Positions 8,188 through 16,088 are shown, counted from the first letter of the stretch. The stretch: DNA of 64,000 nucleotides from Solibacillus palustris (GCF_022549215.1 NZ_JAKZFC010000002.1:1-64000); one strand, 5' to 3'. The notes: generated by a model from the sequence alone, not told the origin. A program made the numbers and translations.

Positions 8188-8210
8188 ACTAACGGGGCAG
8201 TTTAGTGCAA
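8188..8210 (+). repeat. cassette repeat 7, single right core
   Basis: ACTAACGGGGCAG then TTTAGTGCAA, just upstream of the recombinase start. Together with repeat 6 it could be one unit split by the recombinase gene, or an attI-like site. Confidence 0.9.
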
Positions 8211-8280
8211 CAAGGAGTTCCTTCAGAACTATGGGGATTTACAACGCTAAGTTAGGAAATGTGACCAAACGACGCTTTGG
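8211..8280 (+). repeat. tail A, copy 2
   Basis: CAAGGAGTTCCTTCAGAACT, GGGGATTTACAACGCTAAGT, then GACCAAACGACGCTTTGG. Same order as the copies at 5111 and 8931. Confidence 0.85.
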
Positions 8281-8369
8281 AGACTTTATAAAGGGTTATC
8301 AATACTAGGTAGAGAATAAAAAAATATAGGTGTTATTTGTATATTAAGTAAAGTTTCAGGAGGGATAAG

Positions 8370-8804
8370 ATGAAATATAGTGCAACTTCACAACGTCAAC
8401 TTATTCTATCAATGGCAATTTTATTTCTTGCTGTAAGTATACCGATATGGCATATTCCATCTGTAAAATGGGTATCGTTAACCGTAATTGTATTCTGTAT
8501 TTTAAATGCTTTTTTAACGTATCAAGTAGCATTAAACAAACATACAATTCGTTATACCATTCAACTTTTTGGTCTAACTATTTATAGTAAAGAAATCGTT
8601 CCTTCCAATATAAAAAAAATTATTTTTAAACGAATAGGCTGGAAATCAAAATTAGCTGCCATAAAAGTACACAAAGGTATTCCTATTCGAGTAGCTTATT
8701 TTAAACCAGATGATGTATATGAAGATTTAATCGTATTTTGCGAAGAAAATGCTGTGCCTTATCATAAAACCAAAGATTATACGATAATTGAGAAAATGGG
8801 ATAA
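8370..8804 (+). CDS. two-span membrane protein with PH-like domain
   Basis: A 144-residue protein. Two hydrophobic segments (about 13-30 and 33-50) are followed by a soluble part beginning HTIRYTIQLFGLTIYSKEI, the usual layout of small bacterial PH-domain membrane proteins (hairpin in the membrane, beta-rich domain in the cytoplasm). Function unknown. ATG follows CAGGAGGGATAAG. Only gene between repeats 7 and 8. Confidence 0.65.
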   Translation: MKYSATSQRQLILSMAILFLAVSIPIWHIPSVKWVSLTVIVFCILNAFLTYQVALNKHTIRYTIQLFGLTIYSKEIVPSNIKKIIFKRIGWKSKLAAIKVHKGIPIRVAYFKPDDVYEDLIVFCEENAVPYHKTKDYTIIEKMG

Positions 8805-8866
8805 AACAAAATTCATCATAACTTTCGCAAAAAAATTGCTACATATCCAAACATTATAAAACAAAA

Positions 8867-8896
8867 AACGTTCCCAAATGAAGGACGCTTTGGGGG
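8867..8896 (+). repeat. site family C, copy 3
   Basis: AACGTTCCCAAATGAAGGA then CGCTTTGGGGG. With CGGTTTGGGAACG at 8994-9006 it forms terminal inverted repeats of a 140-bp stretch that contains repeat 8 and tail A, so the families are nested here. Confidence 0.6.
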
Positions 8897-8909
8897 CTTT
8901 TCTTCTTCG

Positions 8910-8932
8910 ACTAACGAGGCAGTTTAGTGCAA
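8910..8932 (+). repeat. cassette repeat 8, single core
   Basis: ACTAACGAGGCAG then TTTAGTGCAA. Confidence 0.9.
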
Positions 8933-9007
8933 CAAGGAGTACCTTCAAAATTATGGGCTTCACAACGCTAAGTTAAGAAATATAACCAAATGACGGTTTG
9001 GGAACGA
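8931..9007 (+). repeat. tail A, copy 3
   Basis: AACAAGGAGTACCTTCAAAA, then ACAACGCTAAGTTAAGAAAT and CCAAATGACGGTTTGGGAAC. A weakly core-like TTAAATGAGCAGTTTAATG follows at about 9023-9041. Confidence 0.8.
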
Positions 9008-9091
9008 TTTTTTTATTCAATTAAATGAGCAGTTTAATGTAAAAAAATAAATATAATTAATTGTAAAAAAACTCGAGAAAGTGAGTTAATT

Positions 9092-9349
9092 GTGTTGAGA
9101 AAATATTTAAGTATTATTTCATTATTATTATTTTCTTTGTTCATTATTTTTGCTTTTATTAAACCAATCGTAGTGAACGGAACCTCAGAAGTTGGGGACA
9201 TTGTGGTTATTTCATTAGTAGCAGCTTCATTTATAACAGCATGCTTTAGCCAAAAAGGAATATTAAAAATTTTAGCTTTAATCGTATCTTCGATTCCAGT
9301 ACTATTTCTATTAGGTTTACTTTTATCTCCGTTCTTTTATCAGCAATAG
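9092..9349 (+). CDS. small membrane protein, 85 residues
   Basis: Three hydrophobic segments (ISLLLFSLFIIFAF, VVISLVAASFITA, LALIVSSIPVLFLLGLLL) fill nearly the whole chain. GTG start at 9092; the ribosome site (GAGAAAGTGAG) is moderate. No family recognised. Single gene between repeats 8 and 9. Confidence 0.6.
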   Translation: MLRKYLSIISLLLFSLFIIFAFIKPIVVNGTSEVGDIVVISLVAASFITACFSQKGILKILALIVSSIPVLFLLGLLLSPFFYQQ

Positions 9350-9363
9350 ATAATAACAACTAC

Positions 9364-9411
9364 TAGCCCGATTGTTTAACCTGTGTTTAACAATCGGGCT
9401 GGATTGTCGAA
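9364..9411 (+). repeat. site family D, copy 3, inside a long hairpin
   Basis: AGCCCGATTGTTTAAC and GTTTAACAATCGGGCT form a near-perfect 16-bp stem (9364-9400). The right arm continues as GGATTGTCGAAA, giving the family-D palindrome AACAATC-GGGCTG-GATTGT. The stem could also end transcription of the gene upstream. Confidence 0.7.
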
Positions 9412-9454
9412 ACCTAAAAGCATTAAAATTGACTATTAGAGTTTCGCCTTATTG

Positions 9455-9525
9455 AATTAACGGGGTGCTTTACTTCAATTAGGAGTAAAGTTTTTTTCTT
9501 ATTAAACTAACGGTACAATTTATCG
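9455..9525 (+). repeat. cassette repeat 9, full unit, diverged
   Basis: Left core AATTAACGGGGTGC; hairpin CTTTACT / AGTAAAG with T7; right core AACTAACGGTACAA with TTTATCG. The hairpin bases differ from the common type but the stem is kept. Confidence 0.85.
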
Positions 9526-9578
9526 TTCGGATCTAAGAAGGCATATAACGAAGTATTTACCACATCCTAAATAGACAC

Positions 9579-11060
9579 ATGAGTCATAGGATGGTGGACG
9601 TTTTGAGGTTTTTAAAAATCATCGCTTGTTTGTTATTGATTTTTTTACTTATTGCAAATTTGATTGGTCATGTAGGAATCGCTTCAGATGGTGAAATTAC
9701 GCTAAAAGAGGCTATTCATCTTGGTTTAGATAGAGCGAAAAAATGGAATGAGCATGCGTATTTAACGTTTCTAACAAGTGTGGATGAAGATATGGGTGGA
9801 ACAAGGGGAGAAACAGGGAAACGATATAATTGGAATTTGATTTTTGAGGCTCCTGGTATAGAGAAACAATTCTTTGTATTGATTTCAAAAGGAGAAATAA
9901 GTGGAACTTATAACGGAAATGGACCTAGTCTTGGAGTAATAAAATTAGAGGATATAAAATTTGATAGTCCTGATTTAGTGAAAATCGCAAAGGAAATATA
10001 TGGTTTACGAAAAAGTGTGGATTGGGCAACAGGATACCATTTTACGTTTGATGGTGAAAAAGATAAACATACTGTAAAGGTTTTAGGAATTGATAAGAAT
10101 AGTCTTTTTACAGGAATAACTTTCGATGCAAAAAAAGGCGAGATAGTGGCTGCCAGACACAAAGTGCCAGTAGGAGGAGGAGTGATCAAGACACGTTTAG
10201 GATCTGCTGAATCTGAAACATCAAAAAAAGGCATGGCAATTATGGGGGTTATCGCTGAAAGCAAGTATTTAGTGGTATGGGGAGACAAAAAGCCAACCCA
10301 ATTTAGTACAACCAAGCAACCTTTTATGGAATGGAGTCATGACAACGGAGAAACATGGACAGAACTCCAGGTTAATAATTATGTAACACACGCGTGGTTT
10401 AATAAGAATGATCAATTATATGTAGCTACGGAGAAAGAATTATGGGCAGGTATTACATCCAAAAGTAAAGCTACGAAAATTCTTTCATTAGACCAACCGA
10501 TTGAGAAAGTAGCTTATTCAACCAACAATCATATAGCTGTGCTATCAAGTGAAAAGGTTTATTATACGACCAACCAAGGGGAGAGGTGGGAAAAAGTTAT
10601 AGCTCCTGAACCATTTTATGAGGTTCAAATAACGGATTATGGTGATTTGTTGGCACTCACAAAAGAAAGCAAGATTTTGCAAAAGGCAAATGATGGCTGG
10701 AACGAGATAACTATGCCCAATAGTAATGATGAACCTTTAGATATGAAAGTCATTAATAATCGGCTATTCATTACCACACAAAGCGGAATTTGGATTCGAG
10801 ATCTTAAAGAGGAAATTTGGAGAAAAATTCAAGTGGATGAAGTGATAGTTCAATTTATTAAAAAAGGTGAGAAATTATTCGGTTATACACATCGTGGGGA
10901 AGCTATTTATTCCATCCCCACGAAAGATGGAATAAAACCTGAAAAAGTGTTAGATGCGGTTGAGTTCGTTGTTTCGGATGTGGATAGTATGGGAGATACG
11001 CTATGGATTGCAACGATACCCGATTATTCGTGGGTAGAAATAACGATTCCATATAGATGA
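9579..11060 (+). CDS. membrane-anchored protein with Asp-box (BNR) beta-propeller repeats
   Basis: A 493-residue protein. Residues 9-28 are a signal anchor. Residues 40-200 form a domain with PepSY-like segments (ITLKEAIHLGLDRAKKW, FDAKKGEIVAARHKV). The second half carries Asp-box motifs typical of sialidase/YCF48-like propellers: SHDNGETWTE (about 253-262) and TTNQGERWEKV (about 328-338), with weaker copies after. It is probably exported and binds a ligand or partner. Possible starts are ATG 9579, ATG 9591 and TTG 9603 (GGTGG just ahead of the last). Largest one-gene cassette in the array. Confidence 0.7.
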   Translation: MSHRMVDVLRFLKIIACLLLIFLLIANLIGHVGIASDGEITLKEAIHLGLDRAKKWNEHAYLTFLTSVDEDMGGTRGETGKRYNWNLIFEAPGIEKQFFVLISKGEISGTYNGNGPSLGVIKLEDIKFDSPDLVKIAKEIYGLRKSVDWATGYHFTFDGEKDKHTVKVLGIDKNSLFTGITFDAKKGEIVAARHKVPVGGGVIKTRLGSAESETSKKGMAIMGVIAESKYLVVWGDKKPTQFSTTKQPFMEWSHDNGETWTELQVNNYVTHAWFNKNDQLYVATEKELWAGITSKSKATKILSLDQPIEKVAYSTNNHIAVLSSEKVYYTTNQGERWEKVIAPEPFYEVQITDYGDLLALTKESKILQKANDGWNEITMPNSNDEPLDMKVINNRLFITTQSGIWIRDLKEEIWRKIQVDEVIVQFIKKGEKLFGYTHRGEAIYSIPTKDGIKPEKVLDAVEFVVSDVDSMGDTLWIATIPDYSWVEITIPYR

Positions 11061-11114
11061 TAAAAATTTGAATTGTATATCACTGAAAAAATACACTGTG
11101 AAATATTTCACTTA

Positions 11115-11200
11115 AACTAACGGGGGCTTTACTTGAAGATCATTGAGTTGCATATGCAGCTCTTTTTTCTTTATTGAACTAATGGGGCAGGTTAGTGGAA
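11115..11200 (+). repeat. cassette repeat 10, full unit
   Basis: AACTAACGGGGGC, hairpin GAGTTGCATATGCAGCTC with T-run, right core AACTAATGGGGCAG with GTTAGTGGAA. Confidence 0.95.
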
Positions 11201-11271
11201 GAAGGGAAATCTAATTCCTATCTAGAAATCTAATAAAATTAACTAAGAAAATTCATGACTAGGAGAGGACA

Positions 11272-11328
11272 ATGTTAGCGAACTTAAATGATTACTTAAA
11301 AGAATTAATGGTGTATATTCCTCATTGA
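11272..11328 (+). CDS. possible 18-residue peptide in a nearly empty cassette
   Basis: ATG at 11272 follows AGGAGAGGACA, a good ribosome site, and encodes MLANLNDYLKELMVYIPH. Its TGA (11326-11328) overlaps the left core of repeat 11. It may be a real micro-peptide or what remains of a deleted gene; the strong start site favours something once translated. Confidence 0.4.
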   Translation: MLANLNDYLKELMVYIPH

Positions 11329-11407
11329 GCTATCGGAGGGCGTTGATTGAAGAGGGATTAACGCTCTTTTTTTAACTTTTATTGTACTTACACACCAGGT
11401 TATTGAA
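11327..11407 (+). repeat. cassette repeat 11, full unit, diverged
   Basis: Left core GAGCTATCGGAGGGC; hairpin AGGGCGTT / AACGCTC with T7; right core ACTTACACACCAG with GTTATTGAA. Only 127 bp separate it from repeat 10. Confidence 0.85.
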
Positions 11408-11522
11408 AGTGGATAGGAAGAAACTTTTTAAAAGCTAAAATACCTGCAATAGGTAGTATTCATCGAATATAGAACAAGAAAAAAACAATAAAGCAGTAAA
11501 CAAAACTTGGGGAGGTATTATA

Positions 11523-11972
11523 GTGAACCAACACAAAATGAAAATTACTCAGTATAACTCCAAATACGCTGAACAAACAGTGGATATGTGGCGAGATAGT
11601 AAGGAACAGGCTATTGGTCAAAAAGAAATTCACAGTTTTGAAAATCACGTTTACTTTTTAAATCATATATTACCTGAACAGTTTCAAATAGATTTAGCGT
11701 TAATTGATGAAAAGGTAGTTGGAGTGATTGCTTATAATGAACGGGAAATAAGCCAACTATATATTCATGTAGATTATCAAGGAATCGGAATAGGTCAAAA
11801 ATTACTAGATAAAGTTAAAGCACAATCAAGTGGAAGATTAACATTGCACACATTTGAAGTAAATGAAAATGCACAACGATTTTATGAAAAACATGGATTT
11901 GAAGTTATAGGTAGAGGTCATGAAAATGAAGAAAATTTACCTGATATTCAATATGAATGGATATTCCAATAA
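11523..11972 (+). CDS. GNAT-family N-acetyltransferase
   Basis: A 149-residue GNAT. The acetyl-CoA signature is in YIHVDYQGIGIGQKLLDKV (Q-G-I-G-I-G); the C-terminal NENAQRFYEKHGFEVIGRG segment is the usual beta6-alpha4 element. It moves an acetyl group from acetyl-CoA to an unknown small molecule or protein N-terminus. GTG start at 11523 after GGGGAGG. Single gene between repeats 11 and 12. GNATs are among the commonest integron cassette genes. Confidence 0.9.
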   Translation: MNQHKMKITQYNSKYAEQTVDMWRDSKEQAIGQKEIHSFENHVYFLNHILPEQFQIDLALIDEKVVGVIAYNEREISQLYIHVDYQGIGIGQKLLDKVKAQSSGRLTLHTFEVNENAQRFYEKHGFEVIGRGHENEENLPDIQYEWIFQ

Positions 11973-12020
11973 ATGATGTAATCAGTTATTTTAGTGATAA
12001 AAAAGTTAGAGTTATTTTTC

Positions 12021-12101
12021 AACTACTGAGGGCGTTGATCCAAGAAGGATTAACGTTCATTTTTGTTGAAATTATTGAACTAACGGGGCAGGTTAGTTGA
12101 A
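12021..12101 (+). repeat. cassette repeat 12, full unit
   Basis: Left core AACTACTGAGGGC; hairpin GGGCGTT / AACGTTC with T-rich tail; right core AACTAACGGGGCAG with GTTAGTTGAA. Confidence 0.92.
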
Positions 12102-12259
12102 TAAGAAGGTTTTTTTGCAAGAATATCGAAGTTGTAATTAAACAGTAAATTATTCAAGCAACGATGGAGAAGCATAGAGTCGTAATTAAGGGAATTAGTT
12201 AATTTGAAAAGGCAAAGATAAAAATGAATTATCAATAATTAAGGCGAGGGAGAATTCCA

Positions 12260-12907
12260 ATGAAGGCTACAAAAATTTCAGTAGATACAAATGATAGTCT
12301 TAAACAGATAGAATATACACATATTCAAACAGGTTCTAAAAATATTTGCTTTATGTTTTCGGGTACTGGTTATACCTACGATAAACCCTTGCTTTATTAC
12401 GCTACTATGGTAATGCTTGAAAATCAATTTGATGTTGTTCAAATCCACTATTCATATCAAAAAGAATTATTCGAACAACCTTTCGAAGATATAACTAATA
12501 TCATTATGAATGATGTTAACCCTGTTATAAACAATGTTCTAGCTAATTTTCATTACAATGAAAAGATTTTCCTTGCGAAATCACTTGGAACAATACCTGT
12601 TATTAGTGAAATTATGAGAAAAGAAGCTTTTAGTGAGTCCAAAATGATATTACTTACCCCTTTACTGAAACTCGATAGAATTTATGAAAAAATTTTAAAG
12701 AGTAATCACGTAGGATTGTTAGTCATTGGTGATAAAGACCCTCATTATAACTCAGAACAAGTCGAACAACTGGCACAGCAAACCTCTTTTAACATTAAAG
12801 TAATACAGGGGGCAAACCATTCGTTAGATAATGAAAAGTATGACACACTAACCTCTATTTCCTCTTTAACGAAAGTGATGATAAATTTGAAGGAAATGAT
12901 TAGTTAG
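12260..12907 (+). CDS. alpha/beta-hydrolase-fold protein
   Basis: A 215-residue protein. Nucleophile elbow is in FLAKSLGTIPVISE (K-S-L-G instead of G-x-S-x-G); the acid is likely in LLVIGDKDPHYN and the histidine in GANHSLDNEKY. The MFSGTGYTYDKPLLYY segment is the oxyanion-side loop. It would hydrolyse an ester or similar bond; substrate unknown. ATG 12260 after GAGGGAGAATTCCA. Single gene between repeats 12 and 13. Confidence 0.75.
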   Translation: MKATKISVDTNDSLKQIEYTHIQTGSKNICFMFSGTGYTYDKPLLYYATMVMLENQFDVVQIHYSYQKELFEQPFEDITNIIMNDVNPVINNVLANFHYNEKIFLAKSLGTIPVISEIMRKEAFSESKMILLTPLLKLDRIYEKILKSNHVGLLVIGDKDPHYNSEQVEQLAQQTSFNIKVIQGANHSLDNEKYDTLTSISSLTKVMINLKEMIS

Positions 12908-12958
12908 ATTAGGAAATACCGAATTTAAAGTATAATAATTGAATGTTTTTCCTAATTT
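12908..12958 (+). terminator. hairpin after the hydrolase gene
   Basis: ATTAGGAAA (12909-12917) and TTTCCTAAT (about 12948-12956) form a 9-bp stem with a long loop. It stands where the left core and hairpin of a full unit would be. Confidence 0.5.
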
Positions 12959-12966
12959 CTTTGTTA

Positions 12967-12990
12967 AACTAACGGAGCAGTTTAGCGGAA
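12967..12990 (+). repeat. cassette repeat 13, single core
   Basis: AACTAACGGAGCAG with TTTAGCGGAA. Confidence 0.88.
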
Positions 12991-13048
12991 GTAGGGTTCT
13001 TTTATTTTTATGGAGAATATATTAAAAAAAATAAAAGAATGGTAAGGG

Positions 13049-13257
13049 GAGGGATATATGGTTATTAATTACTGTATAGTGTAATATATTGAAAAGCAAC
13101 GCTAAAATTCAAATAAATATTTATTGATGATACAAAACTTGTGATAAATCTAAATCCCCCAGATTTGTCCGATAAATGATAGGAGTTCAATTTTAATGAA
13201 TAGTCCAATCTAATATTCCCCCTATTAAGCCAAAATTCAAAGGAAATATCGGGGGAT
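13049..13257 (+). promoter_or_regulatory. candidate attenuator leader of the MFS gene
   Basis: A long untranslated-looking leader holds two tiny frames with good ribosome sites: MVINYCIV (13058-13084, after GGGGAGGGATAT) and MNSPI (13196-13213, after AGGAG). Right after the second, TATTCCCCC (13214-13222) can pair with GGGGGATA (13251-13258), which is the ribosome site of the MFS gene. An earlier CCCCC (13156-13160), within AAATCTAAATCCCCCAGATTT, offers a competing partner. This is the layout of translation-coupled attenuation seen upstream of many efflux and methylase genes. Function not shown. Confidence 0.45.
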
Positions 13258-13262
13258 ATATA

Positions 13263-14474
13263 ATGAAATTGAATCGAAATTTTTCTTTATTACTAATAGG
13301 TCAGTCACTCGCTAATATAGGCGATGTATTTTATATAGTCAGTGTTATAAGTACAATTTTTGTATTAACAGGTTCTGCAATTGCAGCATCGTTTGTGCCA
13401 TTTACGATCGCTTCTTCTATGTTTATATCCAGTCTGCTGACACCTCTTTTGGTTGAAAAATTAAATCTTAAATGGTTACTTGCTGGGTCACAAATTGCAA
13501 AAACGATTTTACTCTTTATTCTAGGGTTTATGTTAATTGGTTTAACAGCAGCTAATTATTATATTATCTTTTTAATAATAGGATTGATTGCTTTTTTTGA
13601 CGGATGTGCAAATCCAATAAGACAGACATTGACTCCTTACTATGTTAAACCTGAACATCTAATTCAAGCTAATGGAATTTCAGAAACTATTACGCAGGTC
13701 ATCCAAGCAGGTATGTGGTTCGTAGGAAGTTCATTGCTAATTCTTATGAGTTCTCAACAACTTATTTGGTTAGTTGGATTTTTATTTGTAATTGCAAGCA
13801 TTTTACTTTGCCTTTTAGAAAGTGTAAACAATCATGAAACAACCGAGCTAAAAGGGAAATTAGAAAAGATTAAAGAGGGTTGGAAAACTTTATCTAACAC
13901 TCAAGTGTTAAGAAGGATTGCTTGGATAGAATTTTTGGAAACAATTGCAGCAACAGTTTGGATAGCCGCTATTTTATATGTGTTTGTCAACGATGCTTTG
14001 AATGTTGATGAAAAATGGTGGGGATTTATCAATGGAGCTAACTTTTTAGGTTTGATTTTAGGAAGTGCTTATTGTATTAAATATTCTTCTTTTGTTGAAA
14101 AGAAAATAGGAACCTTTATTTTTGTAGGTTCATTCGCAAGTTTCTTATTTACAATATTATTTAGCCTAAACAGCATTCCAATGATCTCCTTACTTTTATC
14201 GCTCTGTGTAGGGCTTTTTGGACAAATTAAAAAAATTCCTCAACAAACGGTAATACAAACTAGTGTGTCAAAAGAACAGTTGTCAACGGTTTATACCTCA
14301 TTAGGTGCTATCGGAACTGGGGTTTTTGGCGTTGGTTCTCTTGTTATGGGAGTATTAGCAGATTTGTTAGGAATTAGAATTGTATTCGTCATTTCGGGGC
14401 TATTACTTGCGATAGTAAGTACAATTGCTCATAAAAATAAGCAATTGTTTGTTAGAAATATTATGGAACAATAA
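13263..14474 (+). CDS. MFS efflux transporter (macrolide-efflux-like)
   Basis: A 403-residue, 12-span major facilitator. LNRNFSLLLIGQSLANIGD is the typical N-terminal opening of Mef/YfiS-like drug exporters, and FFDGCANPIRQTLTPYYV between spans 4 and 5 is another hallmark. It is likely to export a drug or other toxic compound; substrate unknown. ATG 13263 follows GGGGGATATATA, which can be hidden in the leader stem. Only gene in its cassette (repeats 13-14). Confidence 0.82.
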   Translation: MKLNRNFSLLLIGQSLANIGDVFYIVSVISTIFVLTGSAIAASFVPFTIASSMFISSLLTPLLVEKLNLKWLLAGSQIAKTILLFILGFMLIGLTAANYYIIFLIIGLIAFFDGCANPIRQTLTPYYVKPEHLIQANGISETITQVIQAGMWFVGSSLLILMSSQQLIWLVGFLFVIASILLCLLESVNNHETTELKGKLEKIKEGWKTLSNTQVLRRIAWIEFLETIAATVWIAAILYVFVNDALNVDEKWWGFINGANFLGLILGSAYCIKYSSFVEKKIGTFIFVGSFASFLFTILFSLNSIPMISLLLSLCVGLFGQIKKIPQQTVIQTSVSKEQLSTVYTSLGAIGTGVFGVGSLVMGVLADLLGIRIVFVISGLLLAIVSTIAHKNKQLFVRNIMEQ

Positions 14475-14817
14475 AATTAAAGATGAAGGATTTTATTAAC
14501 TAAAATTCCCTTTGTTTTCAATGACTGTATGGTGGTTTGTGAATTAGGACCATCATTTTTGATGGTCTTTTTTATTGAACTTATTGTACTAACGCAGCAG
14601 TTTAGTTGAATACGGTCTTTGTTTTATCTATTAACTATAGATTGATGGTCAAAGAGAAGAGGAGTAATACAATTTAATATTAGCTTCGATGAAACGTATT
14701 CATGAGTAAGTGCAGCTTTTGAAAAGAACCACCAGAACGTTGATATGACAACGATTCAGGTGGTTTTGTTATTTTTAGACCTTTTATTTAGGGGCTGTTT
14801 AAAGGTTAGATGCATTC
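14475..14817. other. spacer with two terminators and repeat 14
   Basis: No gene. GGACCATCATTTTTGATGGTC plus T6 (14547-14572) ends the MFS gene. Repeat 14 follows. AACCACC / GGTGGTT enclosing GTTG/CAAC (14729-14767) is a probable bidirectional terminator shared with the minus-strand MazG gene. Confidence 0.65.
14588..14610 (+). repeat. cassette repeat 14, single core
   Basis: ACTAACGCAGCAG with TTTAGTTGAA, 16 bp after the T-run of a different hairpin (GGACCATC / GATGGTC). Confidence 0.9.
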
Positions 14818-15132
14818 TTATTGATATCGTTTGGTTAATTTATCTTTATGGCTTAACATTATTTCAGTTAAATCAATTTCGTACTTATCAGCTAAAATAA
14901 ATAAATTATCAAGAACATCTCCTAGTTCTTCTTTTAAATTCTCAATTTGGTTTTCTCTTGGTAGAGTTTTTTCATCCGGACGATCACGCCCAATTTCAAT
15001 TGTTCGAATGGCTTTTGAAACTTCACCAACCTCTTCCGTTAAAAAATTTACACGAATAAAGGCATTTAAGTCATACCAGCCACGTTTTTTATAAAATTCT
15101 GTTATCCACTTTTGGTATTCAAAAATATTCAA
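14818..15132 (-). CDS. MazG-like nucleotide pyrophosphohydrolase
   Basis: A 104-residue single-domain MazG-type protein. The metal-binding four-helix signature is present: EEVGEVSKAI and KEELGDVLDNLFILAD (E-E-x-x-E and E-x-x-D). Such proteins hydrolyse nucleoside triphosphates to monophosphate and pyrophosphate, often clearing damaged nucleotides. It is one of few minus-strand genes in the array and shares its start region with a broken LOG-type gene on the other strand. Confidence 0.85.
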   Translation of the reverse strand: MNIFEYQKWITEFYKKRGWYDLNAFIRVNFLTEEVGEVSKAIRTIEIGRDRPDEKTLPRENQIENLKEELGDVLDNLFILADKYEIDLTEIMLSHKDKLTKRYQ

Positions 15133-15184
15133 TGAAAATCACTCCTTATACTTCTATAATGATAGCATAAAGGAGGAATAGAAT

Positions 15185-15334
15185 TTGAATATTTCAGTTT
15201 ATTGTGGTGCAAGTCTAGGTAACAATGATTTATACGAAGAGGCAGCAAAATCACTTGGAAAATGGATTGCCGAAATACACGATCTCAAAGGATCCAACAT
15301 ACTTAAACCTGATTCAAATAAGGTTGTGAAGTAG
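15185..15334 (+). pseudogene. LOG/lysine-decarboxylase-like protein, N-terminal fragment
   Basis: TTG at 15185 follows AAAGGAGG. The 49-residue frame begins MNISVYCGASLGNNDLYEEA and KSLGKWIAE, the N-terminal Rossmann strand and helix of LOG-family (TIGR00730-type) nucleotide phosphoribohydrolases. It then stops at TAG 15332. The family needs about 180 residues including PGGxGTxxE, which is absent, so about three quarters have been lost. Downstream is a stretch with a T8 run that may be an insertion or deletion scar. Confidence 0.75.
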
Positions 15335-15408
15335 GTCAGTTTTTTTTACGGATTCAAGATCCAAAGAGCTGCCCGACCTATTCTTCACCTCTACTATATA
15401 AAAAAATA

Positions 15409-15443
15409 GTAGTACGAACCAATGCCTTGGTCTGCACTACTAA
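15409..15443 (+). terminator. hairpin before repeat 15
   Basis: AGTAGTACGAACCAA and TTGGTCTGCACTACT form a long imperfect stem (about 15406-15441). Confidence 0.55.
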
Positions 15444-15465
15444 TCTTAGTATGTTTTTCTTATTG

Positions 15466-15489
15466 AGCTAACGGAGCAGTTTAGTTGAA
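15466..15489 (+). repeat. cassette repeat 15, single core
   Basis: AGCTAACGGAGCAG with TTTAGTTGAA, again directly after an unrelated hairpin. Confidence 0.9.
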
Positions 15490-15546
15490 GAACTTAAGCA
15501 TGTTTAAAACCTTTAATACAGCCATATATTTATAGTAAAAAAGGAA

Positions 15547-15990
15547 GTGTACAGAATAAAAAAGGGCAAAATCACTTTAATTGGAACCATTGTGATTTTA
15601 TTTGTTGTGGCTTTTCTATTCATCTATAACGTCTCAACTAAAGGAGAAATAACTGAAACTTCCCCTTCAATAAGTTCTGAACTACATGGTAAAAATGAAA
15701 AGATAATAAAAGAAGCCGAAGAAATTAAAACTCTACTTTATCAAGAGGGGGGCTTTTTTGAACAGGTAAACAACAAATTAAAAGATAAAGGTTATGCTTT
15801 TCAAATGTTGCTTGCAGTTTATTCAAAAGATGATATTCGGGTGAAATATATCTTAGAAATTAAAGATGCAACTGAATCCGTACAGGAAGAGGTAAAATCA
15901 ATTTTCTTTGAATCAGTTGAAAATAACAAACTAGATTCCAATTCATTTAATCTTAAAGTCGCTGATAGTAATGATGGACCAGATTGGTAA
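15547..15990 (+). CDS. membrane-anchored protein, DUF4030-like
   Basis: A 147-residue protein: one N-terminal membrane anchor (about 9-27, LIGTIVILFVVAFLFIY), then an exported domain with predicted helices and DIRVKYILEIKDATESVQEEVKSI, reminiscent of small Bacillus DUF4030-type domains. That family guess is weak. GTG 15547 after AAGGAA. Single gene between repeats 15 and 16. Confidence 0.6.
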   Translation: MYRIKKGKITLIGTIVILFVVAFLFIYNVSTKGEITETSPSISSELHGKNEKIIKEAEEIKTLLYQEGGFFEQVNNKLKDKGYAFQMLLAVYSKDDIRVKYILEIKDATESVQEEVKSIFFESVENNKLDSNSFNLKVADSNDGPDW

Positions 15991-16006
15991 TAAGTTTTTT
16001 TATTTC

Positions 16007-16088
16007 ACTAATGGAGGCTTTACTTGAAGTCATTGAGTTACATATGCAGCTCTTTTTTCTTATTGAACTAAAGCATCAGGTTAATAAA
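16007..16088 (+). repeat. cassette repeat 16, full unit, diverged
   Basis: ACTAATGGAGGC, hairpin GAGTTACATATGCAGCTC with T-run, right core AACTAAAGCATCAG with GTTAATAAA. Confidence 0.88.
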
